From the NCBI GenBank assembly GCA_024811115.1, contig JAKOGH010000747.1, positions 62,001 to 126,000 of the forward strand: a stretch of 64,000 nt of DNA. Reading direction: 5' to 3'. The position numbers were made by a program, and so were the translations under genes. The DNA comes from Terana coerulea (lineage: Eukaryota > Basidiomycota > Agaricomycetes > Polyporales > Phanerochaetaceae). Shown here piece by piece: positions 11,132 to 23,588 of this stretch (position 1 is its first letter; the number at the start of each line of letters is the position of its first letter). Under the pieces are notes generated by a model, which saw nothing but the letters and a program-made list of their open reading frames with translations, was not told the DNA's origin and searched no databases.

Positions 11132-14100
11132 ATGGCTCCGCTATCCTTCCCAGCTTTACTACTCCTGTGCGCTGGAATCTGCCTTGCAGAAGTCATTTCC
11201 CTCCGAACCCATGCAAACAACCAAGTCACCGACCTCTCGACTCGTGTGAAGGCACATCGACGTCATGAGGATTACACACGACCGACGAGCAGTAACGACG
11301 AGCAGCTCGAACTACTCGACATCGTTCTAGTTGCATCCGTCGACGGCAATCTCCATGCGCTCAACCGGACTTCTGGCAACACACTATGGTCGATGTCTTC
11401 GCCGCTCTCTGGCGGCGTTCCTGCGTCGTTCGGTCCTCTCATACGCACGAAACATCCAGAAACAGATCCCGAAGATGAAGATGCGCAAGAGGTCTATGTC
11501 ATTGAACCACAGTCCGGCGACATCTATGTCATGCCTACACGAGACAGTCCCTTGCAACGATTGCCGCTATCCATGCCCCAATTGGTCGACTTGTCGCCTT
11601 ACAGTATCTACGGAGAGAACAGCGAGAAGGTTTTTGTGGGCAAGAAGGAGACTTCATTACTGTTGGTGGAGTTGGAGACTGGGAGGATAAAGGCTACTGT
11701 GGATCCGCATTCAGAGTGTCCGTGGGACCCGTTCGAGGATATCTCGCGACAGGCAGAAGACGACCTGGACTTGGATGAACTAGACGGAACGAAGCCTTCG
11801 AAGAGAGAACATGGAGGAACTGAGGTGTTCATTGGGCGAACGGGTGCGTCTCTAAAACTTGCTTAAGCTACGGACCTCTTGACAATGTGCTAGACTATCA
11901 TATCTTCATTCATACTCGACCGCTGACCCCCGGAGTCCCTCGTCCGCCAGTACAGAACCTCTCCTTCTCGACTTATGGACCCAATAATCAGGATCATGTA
12001 ACACAAACACTATACCGGCGGACGATAGACGACACCTACATCCAGTCTCTACCCAATGGCAAGATCATGTCCTTCAAGACCACTGCGGGCGACTATGCCG
12101 CTGGTGTCACTCAAAGCGCAACGCCTCTTTGGGGACGCTCGTACCCGAGCCCGATGTATGTGGTTTCCAGGCCTTACTTTGAAGCACGCAGCTCACAAGA
12201 TTTGCACCTAGTGTGGCCGTTTTTGATGTCGTACAATCTTCTTCCAAAATCTATCCCTTCGTTCTGCTTCAGCCTTCTCTTACTCTACAAGACCTGCTCC
12301 CAAGTGCTGAATTAGCCAGAGCCGCGAAGCACGATGGACTGCCCAACCTCGAAGCTGCGTATGTTGGTATAGTGGAAGAAACTGGCTCTCTATATGCTAT
12401 GAGTCCAGACAGGTACCCACTCGTTGTATTTGGTGACGCAAACGACGGAGACGAATCCCGCATTGGCCGTACCATCGACCCTCCCCGGGTTCCATCGGCT
12501 TTGAAACCGATAGAGACCTGCCGCCAGACGTAGACTCTATCACGCGGGCGATGAAGAGGAAGAAGTTGAAGGAACTATGCCGCAATGGAAGCAAGGACAA
12601 ACACTGTTTGACGGGTGTTCGCAGACTGGAAGATTCGCGGCTGAGTAGGCTCCTCGAAGGTGTCCCAACCGCCCCGGTTCCCCCCATGTCGACGTTAGCG
12701 ACCCGCGCACTCCCGGACCTCCTGGCGTTCCTAATCATTCTTTGCCTGGCGCTGGTAATGCCTCTGTAACCCTACCTGGAGGCGTTGGAGTACCGCGGCT
12801 AGATGCCTCATCCCCAAGTTACCTCGGATATTCAGCGCAGGCCTTGTCCACGTACGCCGCTGGGATCATGACTCTAGTCTTAATGCTCTTCTGGTTCTTG
12901 CAGAGGCATGAGCGGCTACGACCACACTCAGTATCCACAATTCCACCCGCGTCTATTAACCAATCGACTTCTCTACCAGAAGAAGCTCCGACCGTGACAT
13001 CCCAATCTCCACCCGTCGATGTCTCTGCGACTACCCTGCCTACTAGCGAGTCAACGACAACCCTTCAAGTCACATCGCCTAAAGTAGAAACGCCGCAGGC
13101 AACGCCCAGGAAAGTGGTCTTCGGAGAAACTGCAAGAGAAGTCCCGAATGCAGAAGACGACGACGGTGATAACGGCGGCGATGGAGACGAGAGCGACGGA
13201 GAACAAGCTGCTACTCCCGGTAGGCGGAAACCTGCGCGTCGAAAACGGGGAAGAAGAAGAAAGGTGGCGTTCTCAATGGGAGCGCTGAGGATGGAATTGT
13301 TGGAGGGAAAGAGTCGGGACTGGCTGTGGCAAATGGCGACGAGATACCTCAGACTCCGAAGGCGAATGGAGGACCCCATGTTGTGCACGTCGTATCCCCT
13401 TCGACAATCGTTGTGCCTCCGCCGCCGACACCGGTTGTTGTGGAGCCTTCCTTGGTTGTATCGGATACCATCCTAGGTAAGTCGGTTCATCGTGTACTTA
13501 GCGCAATATCATTAACACCAACGCAGGCTTTGGATCTCATGGAACCGTCGTGTTTAAGGGCGCATTACAAGGGCGTGCGGTGGCAGTCAAGCGTCTTCTG
13601 CAGGACTTTGTCACCCTTGCCTCTCGGGAAGTCAACATCCTCCAAGAGTCTGACGATCACCCGAACGTCATCCGATACTACTACCAGGAGGCGCATGCCA
13701 ATTTCCTCTACATTGCTCTAGAGCTATGTCCCGCCACTCTCGGCGATGTCATCGAACGGCCGGACCAGTTCCGCGACATCGCCATCGCATTCGAACCGAA
13801 ACGTGCGTTACGCCAAATCACCTCTGGTCTCCGGCATCTGCATGCCCTCAAGATCATTCACCGCGACATCAAGCCGCAAAATATCCTCATCTCACATGCA
13901 AAGAAGGGTGTCGGCGAGAGCGCAGGTCATCGTATGCTCATCTCGGACTTCGGGCTGTGCAAGAAATTGGAGGTGGACCAAACGAGCTTCCTGCCGACTG
14001 CCGTAGCTGGTACGGTCGGGTGGCGCGCACCTGAGGTCCTTCGCAATGAAGTCAAGATCGACGACACAGGTGGCGACGAGTCGCAGTCTTCCCGAGGCAG

Positions 14101-14920
14101 CGTCAGCGGGGCGTCCGACGGAAGTAGCAGCACGTCCGTGGGCAAACCAACACGATTGTCGAAGTCGGTCGACATATTTGCCCTAGGCTGTCTTTTCTAC
14201 TACGTCTTGACGAATGGCGGGCACCCGTATGGAGAGCGGTATGAGCGGGAGATGAACATCTTGAAAGATGCGAAGTCGCTAGATGGGTTGGAGAGGTTCG
14301 GAGAAGAAGGCTCAGAGGCGGTTGACCTCATCGGCACGATGCTGAGCCCGGAGGCATGTCAAAGGTATGCGTTCAATCAAGCAGACGTCCGGCTTGTATA
14401 CTGATGCAGCCCGAAAAGACCGGACACGTCGACAACTCTACTGCACCCGTACTTCTGGGATCCTGGCAAGAGGCTCAACTTTCTGCAGGACGCCTCCGAC
14501 CGTTTCGAGATTATGTGTCGCGACCCTCGTGATCCAATGCTCATAGAGCTGGAGAAGAATGCGTTTAGCGTTGTCGGCAATGACTGGAATGCGAGGTTGG
14601 ACAAGTGGTTCATCGAAACCCTTGGCAAGTACCGCAAGTACGACGGGAAGTCGGTGCAAGACCTGATGCGTGCGCTGCGCAACAAGGTAAGCCTAGCTGA
14701 TGCTCCCTCATCACCGGTATTGACTGTCGTCTTGTAGAAACATCACTACCAAGACTTGCCCGACAACGTCAAGCGTCAGATTGGCTCCATGCCAGAAGGC
14801 TTTTTATCCTATTTCACTCGTCGATTCCCTCGGTTGTTCTTGCACGTGCATTCGGTCATCTCTTCTTCTGCTCTCTGCTACGAGTCAATGTTCCGTACGT
14901 ATTTCGAACTCAACGAATAA
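11132..14920 (+). CDS. ire1: IRE1 unfolded-protein-response kinase/endoribonuclease
   Basis: This is a type I ER membrane sensor that splices the HAC1/XBP1-type mRNA on ER stress. It starts with a signal peptide (APLSFPALLLLCAG), then the luminal beta-propeller (DIVLVASVDGNLHAL.R.SG, YVIEPQSGDIYV, NLSFSTYGPNNQD). A TM segment (TLVLMLFWFLQ) lies near 12870-12900, then a basic, acidic-patched linker and the kinase: GFGSHGTVVFKG, AVKRLL, HRDIKPQNILIS, ISDFGLCKKL, GTVGWRAPE, with a Ser/Gly-rich insert before SVDIFALGC. The C-terminal RNase domain follows (HPYFWDPGKRLNFL, KYDGKSVQDLMRALRNKKHHY, LFLHVH). Exons: 11132-11843, 11894-12155, 12212-13476, 13527-14364, 14410-14696, 14738-14920. Three one-base losses, at C4 12483-12486, C6 12680-12685 and G4 13247-13250, break exon 3; adding one base at each restores a continuous family match. 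I treat the gene as functional. Confidence 0.93.
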
Positions 14921-15119
14921 TCTGCCCATAAATGTATACCTCGGACTTGTGGATATCTATCGCTCTGTATCAGTACTGCTGTCATCTACTGTTTTTTCTA
15001 GCAAATATAATCTACTTCGCAATCTCCGTCATGTCATGTGTTTGTGTTAAATATCATAAGTTATGCGATGCTGTCCGTACTGTCCATGTGAAGTGATACA
15101 TATTTGTTGGAGACAGGCT

Positions 15120-16809
15120 TCAGAAATAAATACCTGCCGCGACTATTGCAACGATAACCGCAATTAAAAGCAGAATGCCGCTGGCTACGGCGGCGACCCT
15201 ACACCGGATTACCCATTGATCTATTCGAGCACCATGGAAGGTCTGCTTGTGGTCGACCATCGAGCGGATCGAGTTCACAGAAGCACGACTGTCCAGCGGC
15301 GACATCGGTACCGTCTCCTGCGAGTGGGCATGCGATCTCCAGAACGGCGACAGCGTAGCTCGAGGCTTCGCATCCTGCTTGGACGGTTTGACCACCGTGC
15401 CATTTCGCCCGCGCCTTGGCCATTTCCAGGTCACCGTCTGCAGGAACTGACCGTCCGGTTTCACTTCGCCACTTCTCGCGAGGTACCAGCCCCCGATGAG
15501 CCAGCACCAGGGAGCGATGAAGCCTAGCCAGAACAGAACGCACGCCGAGGTGATCTTCTTCCGGGCCTCTGCATCCTCCTTCCACTCACGACGGGCGTCA
15601 CTCCTGAAGGACCCGAAAGACAACCCTTGCAGCCAGCGCCGCTGGATCGCAGTCTCGACAGCCGTAACGTCCGAGGTCTGTGAACGGCGAGAGATGGTGC
15701 CGAGGACCGAGCTGTCGTAGCTGTACGTACGCGAGGGCGTCGGCGAGGGCGGTCGCTCGATCGGGCTCAGCTCGATTTCGCAGAAATCGCTGGGCAGGCT
15801 CATGTGCGAATGTTCCGTGTCTTCGTGCCTGACGTGGATGTAGGGCGAGTTCCCGTCCTGGGACACCCAGGACCTGTTCCCAAGGTCGAACTCAAGGGGC
15901 TCGTGCTCATCCTGACCACGTTCAAGGTCGATGTCCGAGCCCGACTCGCGGACGGAGGGCGCGGTGGCAAAGCTCACGGAGCGGTCCGAATCCTCGTAGA
16001 TTATGGAAATCGAGATGTTCGGACGAGGGCTGCCAATGACAGTTGGTAGAGTCGGGGCTGAGAGCGTAGGTCTGCGTGGTGCAGGTGGAGGAGGAACTCC
16101 CAAGGAGCTAGCGAAGTTGGGTCGGATGTCTACTGGAGGAATGGACGGAGCCGTCACCGAGTTCATCGTACGAAATGTGCTCGTAGATGATTGACTGATG
16201 GTCCTCTTCAGAGGTCTATTCAGGAAGGCGACGTGCGCTGGGAAGGGGCATACGTTAGCGGAACTCAGCGGCTTATGGGTGGACTCACACTTACTATCGA
16301 ACGTCCGGGTAGAGTCCGGGGTCCTCGGGACGGAATCCAAAGACGGCCTTCTCAGCGTCGACGCCCGCTTTTGCTCATCTCCAGAAGACAGTCCCTTCTC
16401 CGGCGTCGCCGAGTTACTTCTCTCTGAGAGGTACACTGACTGGAAAAGCAGGGACTCTGACCCCGCAGATTTTCTCAGGCCCACCGAGCTGCGCGCGCTG
16501 GCTATCCCTCGAGTGCTAAGAAGTTCATCAACCGACGGGGAAGCGCGACTTGAGCATCCAATGGGGCTGGCGCTGCGATTTGGCGAGGCGGATACAGGAG
16601 GTGTGACTGTCAGCCAAGAGACCTGTGGTGGGCGCGTGCGCTCGAGTATAGGCGTCGAAGGCGGCCGATGGAGACTGACAGGAGTGCGGGGGGGTAGGCG
16701 TGGAGATGGCGCGTTCCTTACCCTTGCCTATGGTCTGTTGCGAGTCCTCTGAACCGCTCCGGAAGATACGCGATATTGAGTCGAACAGTGTGGTAGAGTT
16801 CGTCGCCAT
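15120..16809 (-). CDS. Ser/Pro-rich protein with two C-terminal TM helices
   Basis: The gene converges on IRE1, with 199 bases between stops. The product begins MATNSTTLFDSISRIFRSGS, continues as a long low-complexity Ser/Pro/Arg region (SPNRSASPIG, PPPPAPRRPT, PPSPTPSRTYSYDSS) and ends with two hydrophobic segments: ACVLFWLGFIAPWCWLIGGW and AAVASGILLLIAVIVAIV, the last reaching the C-terminus. The Ser-rich N-terminus is probably cytosolic and phosphorylatable, with the tail anchoring it in a membrane. An intron is at 16238-16294 (GTAAGT..CAG). A C7 run near 16690 must be read as C6 to join the first 40 residues to the rest, giving a smooth Pro-rich reading (TPRTPVSLHRPPSTP). It resembles Agaricomycete serine-rich hypothetical proteins; no function is known to me. 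Confidence 0.75.
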
Positions 16810-17887
16810 TGGTGTCCTCTATGAAGTGCGTCAGCGCGTGAGACAAACACAACAGTGACGTGAAGCAATACCACAGGTACACTGAATGGTCGAGGAAGGT
16901 GGAGGTGCCAGAGATGACTCTCGACGTGTCAGAGCAGACCAGGTCTTCAAACACGCGGCGGACTTGCATGCGTATGGCCTGCTGTCGACCACGTTCATCA
17001 TTTTGCGGGCCAAGTAAGGGTGCCGGTGTTGCGTATTGATGTTTTAATTTCCCTCTCAACGAACGGTGCCAGACCTGCAGGAATCGTTACAGCTTGTAGC
17101 TTTACAAACGTGTGAGGCAAATGAAGCCCTCCGTAAAGAAAAGTGGACTCACATATGGTGTGCAGACGCGCCAATTATCTCTCTCCTCGACAACGAGGGT
17201 ACCGCGTGGAGTGCGCGTACCCAACAACACACGCTTCTCCAGCATGGTATAACGACCTCGACCAGGTCCATTCCACGTGATTAGTTAATAGCAGACGTCG
17301 TGCTGCTCAAGAATCATGATGCTTCGCATAAACGCATTGGAATGACGAGTCTCGACTCCTTTCCCCTGCCGTTTTTCCAATTCTTGACAGCTTGAACAAA
17401 GAAAGCGTCAGGCCTTCCACAACGATATTGGGGTAGTGCAAAGACAGCACTATTCGGGAATTCGATTTCATTGAAATGATATCCACACACAACGACCACG
17501 TCGGTCGAATTGACGACGCTTTTCTGGCATGAAGTTATCTGCCCAGAGGACGGTGTATTAAGCTGAGAATGTCGTGGAAGCCGCATTGAACAGTACTCAC
17601 CTGGTACTCTTAACTACGACACCTACAGCAAAGAGCGCACGGTGGACTTTACCCATCACACCTCAAGCACCTCCACCTTCTCACCCAACTTGTGTAGCAG
17701 ACAAACGCTCGCTCCATCGGAAGACGCGTACTTTTACATCGATCTTCAGCTTCAATGTCCATGCCAATGGTTCAGAGTAACCATCGGCGGGTGTATGGCG
17801 GCATGTGTAGCAGGAAAACAGAAAAGAGATGGTAGAGCTTGGTTAGGTTGTAACTGTTTCCTTCAAGTTGAGCGGAACGCCTGCCGG
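16810..17887. other. Intergenic region
   Basis: Short frames only, none with a recognisable signature. It lies between the Ser-rich protein's start and a large inverted repeat. Confidence 0.45.
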
Positions 17888-18185
17888 GTACGGTTGCCGA
17901 GCAGGGTCAGGCTTATTGCACGAGTTCGAGTCCGAAGATCAAGCGCTTGATGCGAGTTTGATGGCGCATCACGCCGCCTCCGAAAACTAGAATCAGTGAA
18001 TTTGGCCGTTCTGCGTGTGTCAGTGTACATGATCGCCTTCATAGAGCTGGAAATGATATCTTCTGGGAGGCTAGGAGGTATATAAGGTGCTGGGGCACGA
18101 AACATGAGACCGGCGCTTGGGCGCTTACTTCTCGGACTTGTCCGAGTGAGCCGCTACGCCTCCTGATTTGGTAATTTCTTGATGA
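17888..18185 (-). repeat. Left arm of a 298-bp near-perfect inverted repeat
   Basis: The reverse complement of this segment is repeated at 18466-18764. The only difference I could find is a G4 run here (GTGCTGGGGCACG) against a C5 run in the other arm. Both arms contain TATATAAGG, the small hairpin CTCGGACAAGTCCGAG and the palindrome ATCAAGCGCTTGAT. Short frames inside the arms are not gene-like. Confidence 0.9.
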
Positions 18186-18320
18186 GCACCAGGTCAACTG
18201 GGAAGCACAAGCTATGATAAGAATAGTGCTGAAGTCCATTAACTTGGCTGATGCATGGCTATGAGTACATCTTGCTATCACTGACTATACGAAGAAAATA
18301 GATGCATGTGCTATAGCACT

Positions 18321-18352
18321 TAGCGCCGAGTGGTTAAAGCGCTTTTCTTTTT
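18321..18352 (+). other. tRNA-like A-box half with T-run, in the loop of the inverted repeat
   Basis: TAGCGCCGAGTGGTTAAAGC resembles the D-arm/A-box region of a Ser or Leu tRNA (normally GCCGAGTGGTTAAGGC). A T-rich stretch (TTTTCTTTTTTT) follows immediately, as at a Pol III stop. No T-arm/B-box (GGTTCGAATCC) follows, so this is not a complete tRNA gene. It may be a tRNA-derived fragment or chance similarity. Confidence 0.35.
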
Positions 18353-18465
18353 TTATCACATCTTTGTTATTGTGAAATAAATGAATCAATTGAATGAGAA
18401 GCAAGATAGCAGACTGACTGTGTTGAGCACCTACATCCTGCTGGCAGTTCGCCTTGTTTTGGTAT

Positions 18466-18764
18466 TCATCAAGAAATTACCAAATCAGGAGGCGTAGCGG
18501 CTCACTCGGACAAGTCCGAGAAGTAAGCGCCCAAGCGCCGGTCTCATGTTTCGTGCCCCCAGCACCTTATATACCTCCTAGCCTCCCAGAAGATATCATT
18601 TCCAGCTCTATGAAGGCGATCATGTACACTGACACACGCAGAACGGCCAAATTCACTGATTCTAGTTTTCGGAGGCGGCGTGATGCGCCATCAAACTCGC
18701 ATCAAGCGCTTGATCTTCGGACTCGAACTCGTGCAATAAGCCTGACCCTGCTCGGCAACCGTAC
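18466..18764 (+). repeat. Right arm of the inverted repeat
   Basis: This arm is the inverted copy of 17888-18185, separated from it by a 280-bp loop. The outer boundary is sharp: both arms end ...GGCAACCGTAC and then diverge. The near identity points to a very recent event or to gene conversion between arms. Confidence 0.9.
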
Positions 18765-19934
18765 GGGTGTCAACAAAGGGACGCTTTCAACCTTGGCATG
18801 AAAAGAGGCCGCTTTAGGAAGAGGTTCGGATCAATTCCTCTACTCGCTCAGTCTCGCTGTACAGAATCTTGGCCAAAAACGCGACCGTGACACGACGCTA
18901 CTTACACCATGACCTTGACCAGCCTTGACTACACCTCGCCGGACGCAAATGCTGCTCTTTCACTGATATTTTCATGGGAACAGTTCTAACCTGTACGCAA
19001 TCGTGCCGACATATCCACTGCTCGCAACACTGGCAGTACTAGTGAGTGCTCAAGCGAGCTTCGTCCCTGGAATTTTATGAACCTCCGTGTTCATACTCAT
19101 GCTTGATTACTTTCCAGTGTAGGGGTACCCTGGTTTTCAACTGGGGGCCTGAGAGGAGAATGGCTAATAACCCTTTTCTGGTTCTCCTGGACTACACGGA
19201 AACCACCGCATCTCTACCCCATGTACCACGGTGCAGCTTCTACTAGGCCCGGACGCATTCGCACTGAAACCAATGACAGAGGCGTCCGTCGATCCGCTGA
19301 GGTTAGCACCGTCATGTTTTGTACATGGTGTTCAATTTGCTTATTGAGGGCTACAGTACTGGATGCGCACCTACCCAGAGGAAGCTTCCAAGCTACAGGA
19401 GTAGTGGCTGCGAGTGTAGTGTCTCGAATATCCCGATTCTTGTTGCAAATGACCCATAAAATATAGCTGTCGCGGTCCGAATTCGGACTCTACAGGACTT
19501 TTCTGGAACAACAGTCGAGACGTGTCGTAGTGGTAGGGTCTCATAGACTGGACATTACCCGTAGTTTAGTATAGGGGCTGCCTGTAAGCTGCAACAAATC
19601 AAGAACTGCATCATGGTACTGCTTCTCAGCGCAACGCAGTCTTCAAGTTGGCCACCCTTCCAAGCATGAGCGCAGTTTCATTACCTTCTTTATCACAATC
19701 TCTATCCGACCGCAGCTCATCTACGTCTTATCGACAGCTTAGGCCGAAGTGACGATGTTCCAGGTGTGTTCGCTTCTGCTTATCATATGAAATCTGAATT
19801 CAATTAGTCAGGACCCTTGTTAGGTATGTTGGCCACCTGTGAGACACGTTCCTACACGTTCCTGCACGGTTTCTCATATATTTATACGTTCCCATAGTTG
19901 TATGTTTGCCTGGTAAGCTCCCCAAAATCCAACC
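18765..19934. other. Intergenic region
   Basis: No convincing coding frame. The last 100 bases form the promoter and leader of the membrane-protein gene that starts at 19935. Confidence 0.45.
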
Positions 19935-20971
19935 ATGGGCCTTACTCACTCACGTCTCCGACGCCAGAGCAGGCTCCACGATTTCTATTCTAGAGATGGA
20001 GATATTGACAGCAAGCAGAGGGACGATATGCCAGCACATTGGAATCTCAAAGCTGACTGGCTCCCTTCTCCGCTTGACCGGGCTTTCGATCTGGGGATGA
20101 AAATGCTGTGTTTCATCTCACTCGGGCATTCGGACCTCCAGCAGCTCTACAACGTTTGTGTCGCGTCGGAAAAGACGTGGATGGAAAGCACCGGAAGGTT
20201 ATTTGACCGACTGAATACCATCGTCGTCGTGGTACGTCCAACTCTTGTGGTTTATGCGAGATGCTGTCTGGTGTCTGACACGCAGCTACAGGCTGGCTTG
20301 CTGCTCAGCTCTACTGCTGCGTTTGTTACGACTACTCCTCCGTTGGACGGTTTGCTCAACTACAACCTACGAGGCCCGTACATCTGTCTCCTGATCTCTT
20401 TTGCCTTTGTCTCTTGGCACCCTGGTTGTCGGATCGGCCATCATGTTTGTAGTCTCTAAATGCGAGCCAGAATGGTTCATTGAGGTACGATGTTTATGTC
20501 AGTCCAGATGTCAAAGAACTCGCACTAACGGGATACGGATCACAGACGCACATGGGGAGCCGCTCCCGAATCATCTGCACAATGTACCTTATATCCTATC
20601 CCTTCATCTCCATGGGTATATCGACGTCGATGGCAGCCATAGGTGCGTGAAGCATCATCTTAATTTTAATAGTCCGACTAAGATAAATTCTAGGCCTTCT
20701 CATTTCCGCGTGGTGCTCCCAAGACGGTCTCGTCGTCAAGGGCGCCGTGTGGCTGCTGCTTTTCCCTGCCTTCTGTCTACCAGTGTGGTGGTGGACCCAA
20801 CGACCCGTTCCCAAGCGAGAAGCCGTTTCCTGTTCGTCTCCATCCCCACCGCCGATGCCGCTTCCCGTTACGGCTCAGCCCTCCTCGCAAGTCGTCATAC
20901 CCATTCCTAGCATCCCGGAGCATCCGCAGGTCTTCTTATATCTGTCGGTTTACACCGGGCCCAGTACGTGA
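19935..20971 (+). CDS. Multi-TM mushroom hypothetical protein
   Basis: The start MGLTHSRLRRQSR gives a basic, soluble N-terminal part of about 70 residues with SLGHSDLQQLYNVC, followed by hydrophobic helices: AGLLLSSTAAFVTTTPPLDG, GPYICLLIS, LGTLVVGSAIMFVVSKCEPE, then MYLISYPFISMGISTSMAAI and GAVWLLLFPAFCLPVWWW. The C-terminus is a Pro/Ser-rich tail. Exons are 19935-20231, 20292-20484, 20546-20642 and 20694-20971, all with GT..AG introns. In exon 2 a T4 run at about 20397-20400 must be read as T3 to reach the LGTLVVGSA helix; read literally the frame stops at 20457-20459. The TT.PPLD..LNY..RGPY...L pattern is one I associate with Agaricomycete membrane proteins of unknown role. It lies next to the P450 cluster on the left, but nothing ties it to that pathway. 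Confidence 0.7.
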
Positions 20972-21469
20972 CAACGCCGAAGCGACATTGTACCTGGGTC
21001 TGTACTATCATGAGATAATCCTAAGCATCAGCTGACAAGGGAATTATCAGGAGCTTTGCATATCTAGCTGACAAGAGGCAATGTTGCGACTTGGAGGCAC
21101 TATAGATTACTTCGAAACAAAAGACCGCTATGTTTTCCCTGTTTTCCCGGATAGCTTACGGCGTTGGTGTTGAAAGTCTTGAACATATGAACGCACGTCT
21201 CTCAGTCGCCATCACTTATTACCTATAGGAGTGCGCGGATTTCAGCGAGCATGGACTTGACCTTTGGTCTCGAATGTACTGAGACCAATCTTCGTCCATC
21301 CCTTATAAAGCTGGAAGGCGGACCTACATACCCATTGACACGAAGGCTCAAAGACACTATTGTACCTTGATGGAATGCATTCTACTGAGGTATTCCAACA
21401 CATAGTCCACACATCCAAAGATCACAGTAGCCTCACACTCATGCCGGTACGACATAGCTTTGCCGCAAC
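20972..21469. other. Intergenic region
   Basis: This is the 500-bp gap between the convergent membrane-protein gene and P450-A. Nothing specific is seen. Confidence 0.4.
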
Positions 21470-23588
21470 CTATTTCCGTGCTCTGAACATCACCAAGGCC
21501 TTCCTGTTCGGAGATGCAAAACAACCGAAAAGGATTGGCTTCGGCATCTGGCCTTCGTTCTTCATCTTGACGTCGTACGTCGTCACGACATGAGCCATCA
21601 TGCCTTTCAGCTCGTTCGCGGCGAGGAAACGTCCGGGGCTGCAGCATCCTAGTCAGCACCCGCCAGCCGAACATGTCAAGAGACAGAGGGTGTTTGAAGT
21701 CTCACCACACGCGGTGTCCGCCGCCGAACGGCAGGAAGTCAATGCCGGTGTTGACAATCTGGTGCCGCTTGCCCTCGTCCGTGTCTTCCCACATGTTCGA
21801 GAACCGCCAGGGGTTGAACGCCGTCGGGTCGTCGTAGATGTCGCCGTTGTAGTGCGTCGCGGCGGGGACGACGGAGATGTGGCTGCCCTTCAGCACGTAT
21901 GTACCGTCGGAGAAAGGTGTAGCCGTTCACGGCCTTGCGCGTCATCATGACTGCGTATCGCGCGTAAACAGTTCCGGTGAGCAACGACGGGGTGGGGGAG
22001 CCCAGACAGGATGCACGTACAGGGCGTGTAGCTCAAGCGCAACGACTCTTTGATGAAGCTGTCGACCTTGACCATCTTTTCCAGCGCTTCCGTTGACCAT
22101 CCGTTCTGGTCGAGGGCGTCTTCCACCTCCTCCCGCAGAGGCTGCATGTACGACGGGTTGGCGCCGAGGTAATACAGGACTTGAGTGAATGTCTAGATAA
22201 AGCACATGGATGAGCGTCGCCATGGATAGCAAGGACGGCTTCGGCGCACCATCGACACTGAATGTGTTGCGGTAAAGTAGACCCACAAGAGGCGATGGAC
22301 GAGCTTGCGTGGGGTCCGCTCTTCTCCTTCGGCCGTGTCTATGAGCCATTGAAGCATATCGTTCTGAGTGAGCGAGTAAACACATGGGGAATAAGCATGT
22401 TTCCCTTGTGAAACTTTGGTGGAAGGACTTACGGGCTTGTCTCGCCACTGAGCACCATCCACACGTTCGTACTTAAGCCGTTCCTCAATCGTCGGCCGCA
22501 GCAGCACTAGCGCCCGGTCGACAATGTCGTCCATGCCGCTTATCAGCCGATTGGCAGGGCTACGTGGAGAACTTAGCTTCACTTCGTATACAAAGTGGAT
22601 TGTATGCTGACCTTTTCAAGAATTCCGGCAAAGCAGCCAAGACGATGCCGACTTTTACGATGCACCGGGTGAATTCGAGACTAAGGTCGACAAGCTCTTG
22701 CTGGTGACCTGCACAAATTTTATATTTGCGTGAGTCAAGTCCGGCACGTTAGGCTCTAGACAAGTACTTACAGAGAGGCATACCGACAAACACACGACTG
22801 GTTGTTCGCGCAACGATATGTGTCATCTTTCAATGATGAGAGACTCTGTCCAGTCTTCACAGCACGGAGGTGAGAACATACCACCAATTGAACGGCTTGT
22901 ACTACTTACCAGCTGTGACGGGTATGTATTTAGCAAACGACAGGCCAATCTCGTTGTGCAGCTCTGTCGACAGTGGCGCCAGGTTTCGCGTCAGGGTGGT
23001 GCGGATGATACGGAGATGGTAAGGGTTGTCTCGGATATGGGCCCCCAAAGCACAGCCGTGAACTCAAAAGATCTATAGAACGACGGATATTAACGTCAAG
23101 GTGGTGTACTGAAGAAAACCCGTCGTAGAACTATTACTCACGTCATCGGCGGCGCCCTCCAAGCTCAAAGCATCGTCCGGAGCCTTCCTTAGCTCATCGA
23201 TGAGCTGCGGTTCTGATATAAAGACATGCCAGCAGCGCCAGGTCCCAATCTTGAATGGACGGCCCCCATACTTTGCATTGGCTACCAGGTCAGTGGAATG
23301 CATTTGGCTGGCAGTGGAGGTAAGGAAGCGCACCTTCATGTATCCCTCTTGAACCATTTCTTTCGTCGACTTCATCAGCTTCAAGGAGCCGCCGTACGAC
23401 AGTAGCAGCGCATAACCGCCGACAGTGGGTATATTGTCGTACTTCGAAGCCAGAGCAGTCCGATTAACGTTCAGGTGGTATACGCTGAGGGGCACGGCTC
23501 ACCTTGGAGTTTTGCCAGTGTTGTCGCAGTTGCAGTACTATGACCACACAAAAAAGGCAACAGCGACCGAGTAAACGTCTAGCGCCAT
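21470..23588 (-). CDS. Cytochrome P450 (P450-A)
   Basis: This is a membrane-anchored microsomal monooxygenase. The start exon (ATG 23588) encodes a hydrophobic anchor (VYSVAVAFF..VVIVLQL), split at a T6 run that needs a seventh T. Then come IPTVGGYALLLSYGGSLKLM, YGGRPFKIGTWRCWHVFISE and QLIDELRKAPDD; a mid-region NDMLQWLIDTAEGEE helix before the I-helix (VYFTATHSVSM); the K-helix KESLRL; a PWRF motif; and the heme loop FLPFGGGHRV-CPGRFLAAN, with the Cys restored by splicing. The C-terminus runs DVKMKNEGQMPKPILFG to a stop at 21472-21470. About ten introns are present. A G-run near 23050-23065 also needs one added base. It is clearly paralogous to P450-B and P450-C. The substrate is unknown; the neighbours (GMC oxidase, Erg26-like dehydrogenase, MFS) suggest a terpenoid- or steroid-like scaffold. 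Confidence 0.88.

Noticed and set aside
12480..13250. Programmed frameshifting in IRE1
   Set aside because: Three separate shifts in one exon, each at a C/G run and in the same direction, with the same defect in unrelated genes, fits run-length errors better.
17888..18764. Pair of solo LTRs
   Set aside because: The arms are inverted to each other, lack clear TG..CA ends and have no polypurine tract or primer site between them.
17863..18801. Two identical-looking short proteins in opposite orientation
   Set aside because: They are the two strands of the inverted-repeat arms, with no start context or family motif, so they are not called as genes.
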